From Owenia fusiformis (taxonomy: Eukaryota > Annelida > Polychaeta > Sabellida > Oweniidae), in NCBI GenBank assembly GCA_903813345.2, contig CAIIXF020000006.1:1180001-1240000 (forward strand): DNA of 60,000 nt. Direction: 5' to 3'. The stretch's first letter is position 1, and each line of letters opens with the position of its first letter. Under the pieces are notes generated by a model. It was not told the DNA's origin. It saw nothing but the letters and a program-made list of their open reading frames with translations, and searched no databases. Shown piece by piece: positions 1 through 10,864 of the stretch. Position numbers and translations under genes: made by a program.

Positions 1-317
1 AATTAGGTACGTTCGGGGGTTTTCTTTGTAGCTAATGAAAATAGATGTTAGCCTTGATGAAATATTCAAAATTCGATATATTTTGACACCAGGACCATGA
101 TCGTTGGATACGTCTCTGCACTATTTATTCAACCTTTAAAGTTAGGGTTAGGGCTGAAAATTTAGGGTTGGGGGTTAGGACTTATGATTTGGGATTTAAG
201 TGATATTTAGACTCGATTGGAGAAAATATCAAAATGATCGAAATACAATCTGCAGAAATAATCTTTTATCTTATACTCAAAAATTTTGAAAATATTGAAG
301 TGTTCAAAATATTAAGG

Positions 318-420
318 TTCTTTAGCATTTCGGCTAAAGAGCCTTAAATTTTAAGGCTCTTTAGCATTTTGATAGCCAATTCTGCTAGAGAGCCTTAAAA
401 GGAATTCTAGGCGACAGAAA
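318..420. repeat. Palindrome cluster, copy A
   Basis: Positions 333-365 form an interrupted palindrome with 16-base arms around GAGCCTTAAA/TTTAAGGCTC. It is followed by further part copies of the same AGAGCCTTAAA motif. A closely related cluster lies at 1355-1440, so the two could be the ends of one element of about 1.1 kb or two hairpin insertions. No target duplication was identified. Confidence 0.5.
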
Positions 421-1059
421 TGACAAAATATTGTTTCTGGCACGAGATCAAACGACTTTGACTATTCTAAACCCAATCTATTTTGTAATTTAACAATCAG
501 CACAAATATACTCGTACATACCATATTAAGCAGATATCGGAGAAATTCATAAAAAATATTTTTTGATCGATAAAATCACTGATTATTAAACCAGAAGTGT
601 CTTCTCTGAGGTCTGCGGAAGAAGATGAAGAAAACATATAAAGATTTCAATCATTTCAAATTTGCCGTCGATTTAATTTTAAATGGTTCTAAATGATCTT
701 CGAATGCTTACTATGACTTCTATTAGTACTGTTTTGACTTCCCCACTTCATAAAAAGAACATTATCACTTTTTACTCAACTCATAAATTTACTTGTTACC
801 AAGAAAAATAAAAGTTCTTAAAACCTTTTCAATCCTCAGTCTAAATTTGGCTTTTTAAAGGTTCAAACATGGACTTTGAACATGGACTAAGAAGAGAAGG
901 TGTAAGACCAGGCAATCACATATATAGCCAGAAAAATGTTATTTTTACCATTGTTATCCTCTTTAAATCGATTTTTTGCCACCTTCAAATGGGATTCCCT
1001 GTATTCTCTAAGCTTGTGACTATAGCAAAGCCAGAAAGTAATTAAATTCATTAAACATG

Positions 1060-1201
1060 GATGATTGAGCGATGGAGCAAGCCCACAAATTCTAGAAAAA
1101 TTGTGTACATTATTTCTGGACCTCAGAGAACAAACTTAGAATCAAACCCACGCCGCAGAAGTGCAAGGCCAGCACCCTAACCACTATACCAGAGTGGGTT
1201 T
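1060..1201 (-). repeat. tRNA-derived SINE fragment
   Basis: Read on the minus strand there is an A-box-like TGGTATAGTGGTTAGG (1191-1176) and, about 27 bases further on, a B-box-like GGGTTTGATTC (1149-1139). These are the two internal RNA polymerase III promoter boxes of tRNA genes. The sequence does not fold into a full cloverleaf by eye and is followed by non-tRNA sequence, so a SINE head or tRNA pseudogene is more likely than a functional tRNA. The outer limits are estimates. Confidence 0.5.
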
Positions 1202-1354
1202 TTGCAACTGTATAGTGATATACATGTGTGATATTTTTAAGAAAAACTTTCGAGACTGTTGTTTTATTGTTTAAATTATGAAAACATCAATAAAAAACAA
1301 TATAAACACAAATTATAAACACAAAGTCTCTCTAGCCAAAATACTATCTTCACA

Positions 1355-1440
1355 GCTAAATAGCCTTAAATTTTAAGGCTCTTTAGCATTTTGGCTAAAG
1401 AGCATTTTGGCTAAAGAGCCTTAAAATCTAAGGTTCTCCA
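1355..1440. repeat. Palindrome cluster, copy B
   Basis: Positions 1355-1387 repeat the 333-365 palindrome with one mismatch between arms. Two more part copies of the GGCTAAAGAGC motif follow. See copy A. Confidence 0.5.
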
Positions 1441-2099
1441 GACACTTCGAAAAAATATCGATATATCGAAAATATCGAAATTGCCAAGAACCTGGATAGT
1501 CCCTACGGCTATGTATAAGAAGGTACAATTCATTAAAATACATAAAAATATTTGTTAAAATACATTACAATAGGTCAACAATACTGGTAAATATCAGTTA
1601 TACAAAATTAATCATGAAACAGACTTATTTTCATGGTGATTACACAAAATAAAAATGAATTTAATAAAATCAACGTTTTAATATTATTCTTTATTTATAT
1701 CAACTAAAAATGTTTTTGATAGCTTATTAAAAGTAGAGTCTTGATTGTGCCATCAGTAAATACCTACGTCCTCCCCAAAAATCCAACATCTTTTAATGTC
1801 ATAGTTCCATAAATTAATCAACAAAAATAATCAGACTTCATGTAAAGTCCATATAATAACAATGCACTATATGGCATTTCAGATTTTAGATTTGCCAAAA
1901 TATATTGGTATATACATATATCTCCAAAACCCTGAATTTATGGAATAATACTCAATCAGTAACTCATATTGATGATATAATTTTTACTGTTGTCTTGACT
2001 TTAATCTTAAACGATATGTTGCCAGAGAAGATTGTTACCTTGTAACTCTATATCCATAGGTGTTCGATGGGTGCTTTTTATTTGAAGCTTCTGGCTCAA

Positions 2100-2251
2100 T
2101 TTTGAAGGAAGTTGCTTTAACTTTTGTAAAATTCAAAACAAATCTTAAAAAAATTTTTTTTGGTTGCTTATGCCACAATCGCAATCCCCCCGACTGAACT
2201 TTTTTTGGCTATCGCACCCCCCCCCCTTAATGAAAGCTGACTACGCCCCTG
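2100..2251 (-). repeat. Repeat with CAGGGGCGTAG terminus
   Basis: The minus strand starts with CAGGGGCGTAGTCAGCTTT, runs through a G-tract and a TGCGAT motif, and continues into sequence resembling 45454-45713. The two are copies of one short repeat family. The 3' limit is uncertain. Confidence 0.5.
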
Positions 2252-2625
2252 ATGTCTATTAACAACTACATGTACCTTCTATGGATTAATGCACCCAGAA
2301 AGAAAACATATTGAGTTTTGTGAACAAAGTTATCTTACAAAAATAAGCTTTCATCCAATATACATGATATAAGTGATATTGGCAGAACATTTTCCTTTAC
2401 TACCTGAATGCTTTGATATTGAAAGCTATTCACCTAATACAGTCATATCTGATAAAAAATATACCACCAATACAAAGTACAAATTTGCTTTTGCTGACAA
2501 GGTGAACCTATAGAATCACTCACTTGTCATCTGTCAAGTTCATAGTGGAGATAAAGGCCAAATATATGTTACATTCATCAGAAAAATATTTGATAAATTA
2601 AGATACATATAATATTTACATATCT

Positions 2626-2631
2626 TTTATT
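2626..2631 (-). terminator. Candidate polyadenylation signal of the LRR gene
   Basis: AATAAA on the minus strand, about 260 bases past the stop codon of the leucine-rich-repeat receptor gene. This is the first canonical hexamer I noticed downstream. Confidence 0.4.
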
Positions 2632-2888
2632 GACTTTTAAACATGTCAGTCTCTCCCACATATGGGTCACTATACAGTTTTTTACATGTTTTTTGTCTTC
2701 ACTGCAGTTTATTTGACCTACAGTATTCTTGTTTATGTTCATTTCCTGTTTATACATTTTACATCATATATCATGCTTATATAGAAATTCATATTCATCA
2801 CAATTTTCTAAAGTAATATGGAGAAGGGCTGCTATATTCTGCCTATAGTTCCACAGGCTAAATTAGTTATATCATGCTTACTTTCAAC

Positions 2889-5800
2889 TTAAGCAGGATG
2901 TTTATCATCACCAGAATCATTTTCAAGCATTGTATTCACATATACATGGTCTGTTTCAGTTTTATGACTCAAGGTATGTAATTCAGTCAGTGATGTATAG
3001 TTATGTTGGTCTTGTTGCATGTCATCATTGATATGTTCATAAACATTGTGACTGTCATCATTTGTGACTGTTAATTGTTGTATGCCCATTGGAACATCAT
3101 GAATTTCTTCATAAGTGTCATCCTCTTTAGTATTCACTTCACTTGTTGAGCTGTTGTGTTTGGGTTTATGAGTTTTTCTTTTACACACAATTACGAATAC
3201 TAAAATGATAACTAAAAAAGCTAAAACTGATATTCCACTTGCTAAACCAATGACTGTGGAATTATCTGTTGGTTGGCCAGAAGAGGGGTTTTCTTTGTCT
3301 GATGATTCTGTTGTATGGGGAGATGATTCTGATGTTAGAGTAGATGGTTCTGATGTTAGAGTAGATGGTTCTGATGTTAGGGTAGATGATTCTGTTGTTA
3401 GAGTAGATGGTTCTGATGTTAGAGTAGATGGTTCTGATGTTAGGGTAGATGATTCTGTTGTTAGAGTAGATGGTTCTGATGTTAGAGTAGATGGTTCTGA
3501 TGTTAGGGTAGATGATTCTGTTGTTAGAGTAGATGGTTCTGATGTTAGAGTAGATGGTTCTGATGTTAGGGTAGATGATTCTGTTGTTAGGGTAGATGAT
3601 TCTGTTGTTAGGGTAGATGGTTCTGATGTCATGGTAGATTGTTGTTCTATTTTCTCTGTTGAAGACTGTGTTTTATAGGTTGTTTTTGAATCAGCCAAAG
3701 ATCTTATATTTAAACAGAAATCACTAGCCCTCATTGCAGTGATATCATTTATATGTTCAGGTGGTATTGTGGTTATGCTGTTTCCTCTCAAATATAACTT
3801 TGTCAGCATTGGCATGTATTTACACACATCATGTGGTACATCTTGAAGTTGATTATTTCGTAAATCAAGATATAATAATGATGTCAAATTACTGAATATC
3901 CCATCTGGTAATATTGCTATGTCATTGCTAGAAAGGCTAAGTGTTTGCAGTGATGTCAAGTTACTGAATATTCCATCTGGCAATATTGCTATGTCATTGC
4001 TAGAAAGGCTAAGTGTTTGCAGTGATGTCAAGTTACTGAATATTCCATCTGGCAATATTGTTATGTCATTGCTAGAAAGGCTAAGTGTTTGCAGTGATGT
4101 CAAGTTACTGAATATGTCATCTGGTAATATTGCTATGCCATTGTTATACAGGAAAAGTGTTCTCAATGATGTTAACTTATTGAATATCCCATCTGGTAAC
4201 ATAGTAATGGCATTGTTCCTAAGGTCAAGATATGTCAATGATGTCAAGTTACTGAATATGTCATCTGGTAATATTGTAATGGCATTGCTCCTAAGGTCAA
4301 GATTTGTCAATGATGTCAAAGTACTGAATATGTCATTTGGTAATATTGCTATGTCATTGCTCCCAAGGTCAAGATTTGTCAATGATGTCAAATTACTGAA
4401 TATGTCATCTGGTAATATTGCTATGTCATTGCTAAAAAGGTAAAGTGTTTTTAGTGATGTCAAACTACTGAATATGCCATCTTGTAATATTGCTATGTCA
4501 TTGTTATAAAGGCTAAGTGTTCGCAGTAATGTTAACTTATTGAATATCCCATCTGGTAACATAGTAATGGCATTGCTCCCAAGGTCAAGATATGTCAATG
4601 ATGTCAAATTACTGAATATGTCATCTGGTAATATTGCTATGTCATTGTTATGCAAGTAAAGTGTTTGCAATGATGTTAACTTATTGAATATCCCATCTGG
4701 TAACATAGTAATGGCATTGCTACTAAGGTCAAGATATGTCAATGATGTCAAGTTACTGAATATGTCATCTGGTAATATTGCTATGTCATTGTTATGCAAG
4801 TAAAGTGTTTGCAATGATGTTAACGTATTGAATATCCCATCTGGTAACATTGTAATGGCATTGCTCCCAAGGTCAAGATGTGTCAATGATGTCAAGTTAC
4901 TGAATATGTCATCTGGTAATATTGCTATGTCATTGTTATACAGGAAAAGTGTTCGCAATGATGTAAACTTATTGAATATCCCATCTGGTAACATTGTAAT
5001 GGCATTGCTTCCAAGTTGAAGATATGTCAATGATGTCAAATTACTGATTATGCCATCTGGTAATATTGCTATGTCATTGCTAGAAAGGTAAAGTGTTTTT
5101 AGTGATGTCAAACTACTGAATATGACATCTTGTAATATTGCTATGTCATTGTTATAAAGGCTAAGTGTTCGCAGTAATGTTAACTTATTGAATATCCCAT
5201 CTGGTAATATTGTAATGGCATTGCTCCTAAGGTCAAGATATGTCAATGATGACATATTACTGAATATGTCATCTGGTAATATTGCTATGTCATTGTTATA
5301 CAGGAAAAGTGTTCGCAATGATGTAAACTTATTGAATATCCCATCTGGTAACATTGTAATGGCATTGCTTCCAAGTTGAAGATAGGTCAATGATGTCAAG
5401 TTACTGAATATGTCATCTGGTAATATTGCTATGTCATTGCTCATAAGGTTAAGATATGTCAGTGATGTCAACTTACTGAATATCCCATCTGGTAATATTG
5501 CTATGTCATTGCTAGAAAGGCGAAGTATTTGCAGTGATGTCAAGTTACTGAATATGTCATCTGGTAATATTGCTATGTCATTGCTCATAAGGTTAAGATA
5601 TGTCAGTGATGTCAACTTACTGAATATCCCATCTGGTAATATTGCTATGTCATTGCTAGAAAGGCGAAGTATTTGCAGTGATGTCAAGTTACTGAATATG
5701 TCATCTGGTAATATTGCTATGTCATTGCTCATAAGGTTAAGATATGTCAGTGATGTCAACTTACTGAATATCCCATCTGGTAATATTGCTATGTCATTGC

Positions 5801-8800
5801 TAGAAAGGCGAAGTATTTGCAGTGATGTCAAGTTACTGAATATGTCATCTAGTAATATTGCCATGTCATTGTTATACAGCAAAAGTGTTCGCAATGATGT
5901 TAACTTATTGAATATCCCATCTGGTAACATTGTAATGGCATTGCTACTAAGGTCAAGATATGTCAATGATGTCAAATTACTGAATATGTCATCTGGTAAT
6001 ATTGCTATGTCATTGTTATTAAGCGTAATTGTTCGCAATGATGTCAACTTATTGAATATCCCATCTGGTAACATTGTAATGGCATTGCTCCCAAGGTCAA
6101 GATATGTCAATGATGTCAAACTACTGAAAATCCCATCTGGTAAAATTGTTATTTGATTGTCTTTCATGCTTAATACTTCTAATGAATCTAAACCAGAGAA
6201 AGCACCAGTTTCAATTATACTAATGGCATTGTAGTCCAAATAAAGTGTTTTTAGATTAGGATATTCCTTGAACGTGCCTTCTGTTAGTTCTGTCAGTCCC
6301 TTCCTTCTCATATCCAGGAATATGACATCAGGGGATTGGATGGTCACTTGGTACATGATGAACATCACAAGAGTCTTCAACAACACATTCTGAAAGTATA
6401 TAAATATAAATCTGACTGGATGTCTTTCTCTGTTGTTATTTTGATATTATTTGGACATTCTTTTTTATGATTTTTTACACTCAGTCTTAGGAGCTATCCC
6501 TTTTAGGGTGGACGTTAATACATGAATAACAGCAAGGTCAGCAAAAATTTTATTGTTTAATTTTGTCATCTTGATCCACTTCAGGTCTGTTCATATATGT
6601 TCTCTAAGAGTTAACGTTAACAATCTCAAGCGTGTTCAGTAGATATACATTATGTAGTTTTATCAGAAGAAGCTAAAAATGTGGACTATTTTTTCATATT
6701 TACCTCAGTGCCACCATCTTTATATATATTGCATTGTTCATAATATTACATAATGGTATGTAAATAAGATGAATTTACATATAGCTGGGCAAGGTGTGTC
6801 CAATTCCAGCCAATCAGAACATGCTATCTCACGTAAGTGCATTCTATTATATAACCAATAACGAACTCAAGCCCGGAGGGGGAGGGTACCCATATATTGA
6901 AAAATCCCGAGATGTGGGTCCCATTTTGAAGAAAAAATGAGATTTGTTCAAGAAAGAATTTTCAAAATGGCAGCTGAATTTCAAAATGGCCACCATTTTT
7001 CATAAAAAACGTAATCTTTGATAACTCAAATATTAGTTGACAGATTTGGTATATGCTGATGTCTAGGGACAAAGGAGCTACCCTGAAGAAGAGATTTTCA
7101 AAATGGCTGCTTAATATCAAATGGCGGCCATTTTTCGTAACAAACTTAATCTTTTATAACTCAAATACCAGTGAACGGATTTGGTTCAAATTTTATATGC
7201 TGATGCCTGAATTTCAAAACGGCCGCCATTTTTCATAAAAAAACGTAATCTTTGATAACTCAAATACTAGTTGAAGGATTTTGTTCAAATTTTATATGCT
7301 GATGCCTGGGGATAAAGAAGCTACGCTGAAGAAGAGACTAAAAATGGCTGCTAAATATCAAAATGGCAGCCATTTTTCGTAAAAATCGTATTCTTTGATA
7401 ACTCAAATACCAGTGAACGGATTTGGTTCAAATTTTATATGCTGATGCCTAGGGACACAGTAGCTCTGTTTGAGAACAATTTTCAAAATGGCGGCTGAAT
7501 TTCAAAATGGCTGCCATTTTTCGTAAAAAAGGAATGTAATCTTTGATAAATCAAAGGCTAATTGATAGATATGGTTTACATTTTATATGTTGATGCCTAG
7601 GGACATACAAGCTCTGTTCAAGAAGGAATTTTAAAGATGGCCACTAATAAGCAAAATATGTTTTGTTCAGTGTGATTAGCTACTCTGTGGAGTTGCTGTT
7701 TTTCTAGTTTTGACACGTCAAGTAATATTAATTAATAAATAATTAATCATATGTCACCTACCATTCATTTACTTAATTATAACATTTAAATCTTAATTCC
7801 ACAGTGCAGTGAGATTTATTAAAATAAATGTTCGGTTCTTCAGAAATATTTGCTATTGAATAATATTATTTTATGTAAACATTAGTTCTACAGTGAGAAA
7901 CAACTATGGACAATTTAAGATATGATTTGTGTTTTATACTTATTTTATACCTAAGAAATCTCAGTGAAGCCCCAGAAACTTTGAAAAGTCAAAGGAAGGT
8001 TTTTTTATCAAAGGACAGATACTGTATGAACTTCTAGTAACTTTAAAATGATTTTTTGAGAAATGGGTCTTTGCATTGAAAATATGAATGGACTAGGCAT
8101 GGTTAATATTGTATTTAGCAGTCATATCTTTGACCATTAGTGTTTTTTACCATAAAATAAAACATTCTTTTTCAAGGTAATATGTTTTTCCCTATAAGTA
8201 AGGTTCCCAGCATAATCAAAATCTCAACCAAGTGAAAAACCACGGATTAGGACCCTACCTCAACATATATTGTCAGACTTATTTTCTAAAAGAGGATCTC
8301 GTTTTTCTATGGTGTTCCTAGCAATGGATTTTCAAAGAGTTGGATTGAGATTTTATTAAATATACTTGAGAAGACTTTATTTTTATGACATATTTCTGAT
8401 TTTGTATGTGTATAAGGCTACACTATAATCATAGTCAATAAATGCCAATCATTTATCAAATATCCAATGGAACAAATTAACCCGTCAAAATTTTACTCTC
8501 ATTGGCCATTGTGCGAACACCAGGAAATTGCAATTTTTCCTAAAAGTTGTGCCAGGGAGTGCACTAGTTGCAATGGAAAAACAAAATCTATGTGCAGCAT
8601 AGACACATAATAAAAAATAGCACAAAATGCTGAAACAATTACTAAGATAGCCTTTACATCTAATTTATTCTTGAATTTTTTACCTTCAAAAGCATAGGAA
8701 TTTTAGGAAATAGATACTATAAATACTGTATATAATATAAATACTCCAAATAGTAGTTTTTCTTAGATTTTACAATCTCTCATAAGGAAAAGTTAACATA

Positions 8801-8816
8801 CCTGTCCAAATGCCAT
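2889..8816 (-). CDS. LRR receptor-like type I membrane protein with tyrosine-motif tail
   Basis: Two exons are proposed. Exon 1 (8816-8802) encodes M-A-F-G-Q and ends at CAG/GTATGT. Exon 2 (6389-2889) follows a TATACTTTCAG acceptor and joins in frame, giving 1171 residues. The open frame of exon 2 alone starts at GTG (6386), so an upstream exon is needed. The joined N-terminus (hydrophobic VLLKTLVMFIMY) looks like a signal peptide. About 35 leucine-rich repeats of 24 residues follow (pattern LxxLxLxxNxIxxLPDxIFxxLxS), then a C-terminal cap. Next come a Thr/Ser stalk of seven-residue units (TSEPSTL/TTESSTL), a membrane helix (VIGLASGISVLAFLVIILVF) and a 97-residue cytoplasmic tail with YEEI, YEHI, YTSL and YVNT. 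The architecture fits a cell-surface recognition or adhesion receptor; ligand and name are unknown. The repeats are so alike at DNA level that recent tandem expansion or gene conversion is likely. Exon 2 is secure; exon 1 is inferred. Confidence 0.8.
3320..3635 (-). repeat. Stalk-coding 21-bp tandem repeat
   Basis: This minisatellite inside the receptor gene encodes the Thr/Ser stalk. The basic unit is 21 bp (seven residues). Three units form a 63-bp higher-order unit (two SEPSTL-type, one TESSTL-type) seen about four times. The protein stretch is a probable O-glycosylated spacer. Confidence 0.85.
3890..6150 (-). repeat. LRR-coding 72/144-bp tandem array
   Basis: Tandem 72-bp units (one 24-residue leucine-rich repeat each) are organised in higher-order blocks. 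A 144-bp block occurs three times with no difference I could see, starting at 5410, 5554 and 5698. Segments 4828-5019 and 5188-5379 are near copies offset by 360 bp (five repeats). The antisense strand is open over long stretches only because of this periodicity. Confidence 0.9.
6940..7707 (+). mobile_element. Helitron-like element, 5'-truncated copy
   Basis: About five diverged units of roughly 130-140 bp carry a palindromic AAAATGG...CCATTTTT core and the phrase TTTGATAACTCAAATAC. The 3' end is shared with the copy at 22813-23979: a small hairpin (CTACTCTGTGGAGTTG), a T-rich spacer, then CTAG followed by host T. This is the classic Helitron 3' end. The 5' TC end with its CCGT microsatellite is missing. 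The copy lies in the long intron of the LRR receptor gene. Confidence 0.55.
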
Positions 8817-8878
8817 TGTTATGTTTGCTTTTCTCTTTCATCAATAAATTGCTCTGTCGCTTGGTTCTTGTGGTCCCA

Positions 8879-8886
8879 ATTTTATA
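8879..8886 (-). promoter_or_regulatory. TATA box of the LRR gene (proposed)
   Basis: TATAAAAT on the minus strand lies about 65 bases upstream of the ATG at 8816. Transcription would start near 8855, leaving a short leader before the five-codon first exon. It supports the proposed first exon but is unproven. Confidence 0.4.
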
Positions 8887-9576
8887 ATAGGGCTATTATA
8901 TTTAAAATGTATTTACTGTGATACTGCAAGTTTCTTTTTCCAAAAAATTGTCCTGCCTTAAATAATATTTTCAGATGTTATGTTGTTTTCAAGTTGTATG
9001 TCTTGTAGATTATCACTTTCTTCAGCATCAAAAATGGATAAATGTTAAGTGTGCAATGCCTTCTGTATTTTGCTGAATTGTTCTTTTTACATAACCAGCG
9101 CAAATTATAGTATTCTTCCGACTTGTGCTTTTATATTTAGTATATTTTAACAGCATGGTTTTAATTCAGTCGAAATTGTCAGTGTAATTAGATGATGATT
9201 TTGTTTTAAATATTTCCCAAGCACTTGCTTCAAGTAATCCCCACCAATGATTAATGGTTATAATGCAAATATCAATACAGTAGTTATTTATTTGAATAAA
9301 TTGATTTAAAGGAAGAGGTGCGTTTATTGGCAAATACCCCTATGGTCAAAATGAATAATTCTTAGGTGTAACATGAAGAATAGAATGTCATATAACTCTT
9401 TGGAAAATATTAAAGTGCTCGGGCACACATAGGCTGAGATAGGGGCCATTTAGTTTAGTGAGGTTGTATTGACTTACATGGGGCTGTTCATCATTGACTT
9501 AACATGAGGATATCAGCAGATCCCAATAGAGGCCATTGGTTTCTATTAGTTATCACAAAAATACCAAAAATACACT

Positions 9577-9677
9577 ATGACCTGAATCGATTGCAAACTT
9601 AATAATTTCACAATATGACACTATTGGTTTATCTCATCAAATGTGCAAATATGAAGTTTGCAATCGATTCAGGTCAT
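9577..9677. repeat. Perfect 24-bp inverted repeat
   Basis: Arms at 9577-9600 and 9654-9677 are exact reverse complements (ATGACCTGAATCGATTGC...), separated by 53 bases. It may be a foldback element or a remnant pair of transposon ends. It lies in the gap between the LRR and SMYD4 genes. Confidence 0.7.
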
Positions 9678-10864
9678 ACCTAAAATTAAAAGATTGTACA
9701 TTTTTTCATCATTTTTTCCCCTACAAAATGGCTATATTAGAAAAATGCTCCAAAAACAACTTTTACACTTATCAAAAATCATACAACTTTGTAAAACCAA
9801 AGAATATACTATTTTATTCCATTATGTAGTAACATATTTGGATAAGATGTAGGGATGCGTAGGATGCAAATGGATTTTGACAGACACAAAAATACTTCCT
9901 GGTTTGGAATCATATGCCTCTACACTTCATGATTGAATTATGACCTTAACAAGTGGCCTATACATCGGAGATCCCAATGGAGGGTGTATAAGGTGTGATT
10001 AGATATTGCACTTACATGTATAATATAGAATTTAAAACATTCTGTAATACAGTCTAAAAACATATATGAACTCCTGTTAGCTAAAGATGATTTTGAAGAG
10101 ATTTGGTTATTCAATTGATATGAAAAATGTGGATGGACCAAGTATGGTATATTGCATTTAGCATTCATATCTGACCATGAGTGTTTTCTCTAACCATAAA
10201 ATAGAAAATTTATCATTACAAGACAACAGAAGACAAGACAACAATATTTCTTCCCCTAAAACTACAAAATGAACAAAATCTTCTGTCCAAATGCATTTGA
10301 AAATATCAAAATGTTTCAATTAAATTGGGTAAGTAAGTACAATGTACTACATGAGTGTTGTAAAAAACTGGTTGATATTTCAAGAAATTAATGTGCTGTG
10401 CTGATACCATCTATACAAACATATGATTTGGAAGGGTTTACTAGAGAATTAGAAATGCTTGACTTTTTGTTGTTCATAGTATAAAAAACGAAAAACAGAG
10501 CATTTTAATATGATCGTTGTAGAAATTACACATTTGTCTGAACATTTCAGTTTCATGTTTAGCTTTTGCTTCATCATCCGATATATTGGCAGAAAATATA
10601 TATACAGTACTGTATATAGAAAATTGAATTCATTATGCATGTACTTTGCACTTATTTTATTGAATACCTAGCTATCCCACAAACTCCTCTGACATTTGAA
10701 CAAACCCACAAACAGTCTATTACAGGTCAAATTGTCCACTTCTGAACTTGAACCATATTTGGTTTTCCATGTATTACATTTCATACATCCGCATATGTTT
10801 GGTATACTGTTTGCCTGTAAAATGCCCTGTCCATAATACATGTATTACTATATGTGTTTTTCAG

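Larger units (their letters stand above)
1..2888. other. Gene-free left flank
   Basis: No open frame or exon-like segment here could be supported. The stretch is AT-rich and holds two palindrome clusters, a tRNA-like SINE piece and a foldback-repeat fragment, each listed separately. Its last part is the probable 3' UTR of the minus-strand leucine-rich-repeat gene. Confidence 0.6.

Noticed and set aside
1139-1191. Functional tRNA gene on the minus strand
   Set aside because: A- and B-box-like motifs exist, but I could not form acceptor and anticodon stems; a SINE or pseudogene is more likely.
3205-6156. Plus-strand open frames opposite the LRR gene
   Set aside because: They are antisense shadows caused by the 21-bp and 72-bp codon-phase repeats; the minus strand has the leucine-rich-repeat pattern, stalk, membrane helix and tail.
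10263-10328. Candidate first exon of SMYD4 (ATGAACAAAATC... ending at a GTAAGT)
   Set aside because: It ends in phase 0, but the next exon needs an upstream exon ending in phase 2, and its residues do not resemble the family.
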